Shown here: positions 6,194 to 6,311 of the stretch, in pieces
Numbering within the stretch: the first letter of the stretch is position 1
How the letters are laid out: each line of letters begins with the position of its first letter
Assembly (NCBI GenBank): GCA_003452655.1
Contig: DMNR01000326.1
Span: forward strand, 2,048 to 8,358
DNA length: 6,311 nt
Direction of reading: 5' to 3'
DNA from: Actinomycetota bacterium
GTDB taxonomy: Bacteria; Actinomycetota; Actinomycetes; S36-B12; UBA10799
Notes under the pieces: generated by a model
The model's database searches: none
Seen by the model: the letters and a program-made list of their open reading frames with translations, nothing else
What the model was told of the DNA's origin: nothing
Made by a program: the position numbers and the translations under genes

Positions 6194-6199
6194 TAGACT
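6194..6199 (+). promoter_or_regulatory. Candidate -10 element for the downstream aspartokinase gene
   Basis: TAGACT fits TANNNT and would give a leader of roughly 75 bases before the ATG at 6280. The leader is GC-rich with short self-complementary pieces (GGCG-AGC-CGCC at 6201-6210, AGCCG/CGGCT). I do not recognise a riboswitch. No convincing -35 is seen, so this is tentative. Confidence 0.3.
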
Positions 6200-6279
6200 T
6201 GGCGAGCCGCCGAGCGCAGCGCCGCAAGATCCGCGTCAAGGCTTCGGCTACAAGTCGTCATCACTAAGTGGAGCTGTGA

Positions 6280-6295
6280 ATGGGCCTGGTTGTCC
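6280..6295 (+). CDS. lysC: Start of a probable aspartokinase gene, cut by the contig end
   Basis: Only five complete codons are present: ATG GGC CTG GTT GTC, i.e. MGLVV, then a lone C. Actinobacterial aspartokinases typically begin MGLVVQKYGG, and the trailing C would fit the next CAG codon. GGAG at 6270-6273 is an ideal ribosome binding site six bases before the ATG. An aspartokinase gene downstream of recR is a known actinobacterial arrangement. The enzyme phosphorylates aspartate, the first step toward lysine, threonine, methionine and diaminopimelate. The assignment rests on five residues plus context and is therefore tentative; after 6295 the sequence is adapter. Confidence 0.5.
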
Positions 6296-6311
6296 TCTCT
6301 TATACACATCT
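6296..6311. other. Residual Tn5/Nextera transposase adapter (sequencing artefact)
   Basis: The last 16 bases, TCTCTTATACACATCT, are identical to the end of the 19-base Tn5 mosaic end in Nextera libraries (CTGTCTCTTATACACATCT). The three preceding bases do not match. The match stops exactly at the contig end, as expected for untrimmed adapter carried into an assembly. Confidence 0.92.

Noticed and set aside
6200..6279. Riboswitch or attenuator in the aspartokinase leader
   Set aside because: Only short self-complementary pieces are present, with no lysine riboswitch features and no leader peptide rich in lysine or threonine codons.
1..6311. CRISPR array, insertion sequence, toxin-antitoxin or phage-defence system
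   Set aside because: No regularly spaced repeats, transposase, nuclease or defence motifs were seen. The only transposon-like sequence is the terminal library adapter.

Overview
The window is high-GC bacterial DNA from an actinobacterium. The evidence is a DnaX with the actinobacterial SRT-HHY sensor region and a Pro/Ala-rich linker, a small Alu-less 4.5S SRP RNA, several TANNNT -10 elements six bases ahead of GTG starts, and the order dnaX - recR - start of an aspartokinase-like gene. I cannot name the genus. The right end (6296-6311) matches the Tn5/Nextera mosaic-end adapter, so the window reaches the end of a draft or metagenome contig and its last bases are not genomic.

Layout. (1) Positions 1751 down to the left edge, minus strand: a large secreted protein with a signal peptide, BspA-type leucine-rich repeats and three fibronectin type III domains. 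Its C-terminus lies outside the window. (2) 1752-2076: non-coding, with three consecutive hairpins and a short copy of the 3' end of the neighbouring tRNA. (3) 2077-2166, minus: tRNA-Ser(CGA). (4) 2321-2656, minus: a conserved 111-residue protein with a DGLHR motif, probably translated from a leaderless mRNA. (5) About 2743-2844, minus: 4.5S SRP RNA (ffs). (6) 2883-2970, plus: tRNA-Ser(GGA), followed by a strong 16-bp terminator hairpin. (7) 3052-3549, plus: a small multi-pass membrane protein of unknown function. (8) 3609-5546 and 5552-6151, plus: dnaX and recR, five bases apart and probably co-transcribed. (9) 6280 to the contig end: the first five codons of a probable lysC/ask.

How the parts work together. 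The right half is a housekeeping block. DnaX is the clamp-loader ATPase of DNA polymerase III, RecR is a recombination mediator, and the SRP RNA and two serine tRNAs serve protein export and translation. The nucleoid protein gene ybaB/ebfC, often found between dnaX and recR, is not in the five-base gap. The left part is accessory: a cell-surface or secreted repeat protein next to a tRNA gene, a common location for variable genes. I see no evidence of a new multi-gene system. The points worth checking are the adapter-terminated end, the tRNA 3'-end repeat, the unexplained hairpins, the leaderless starts and the DGLHR protein.
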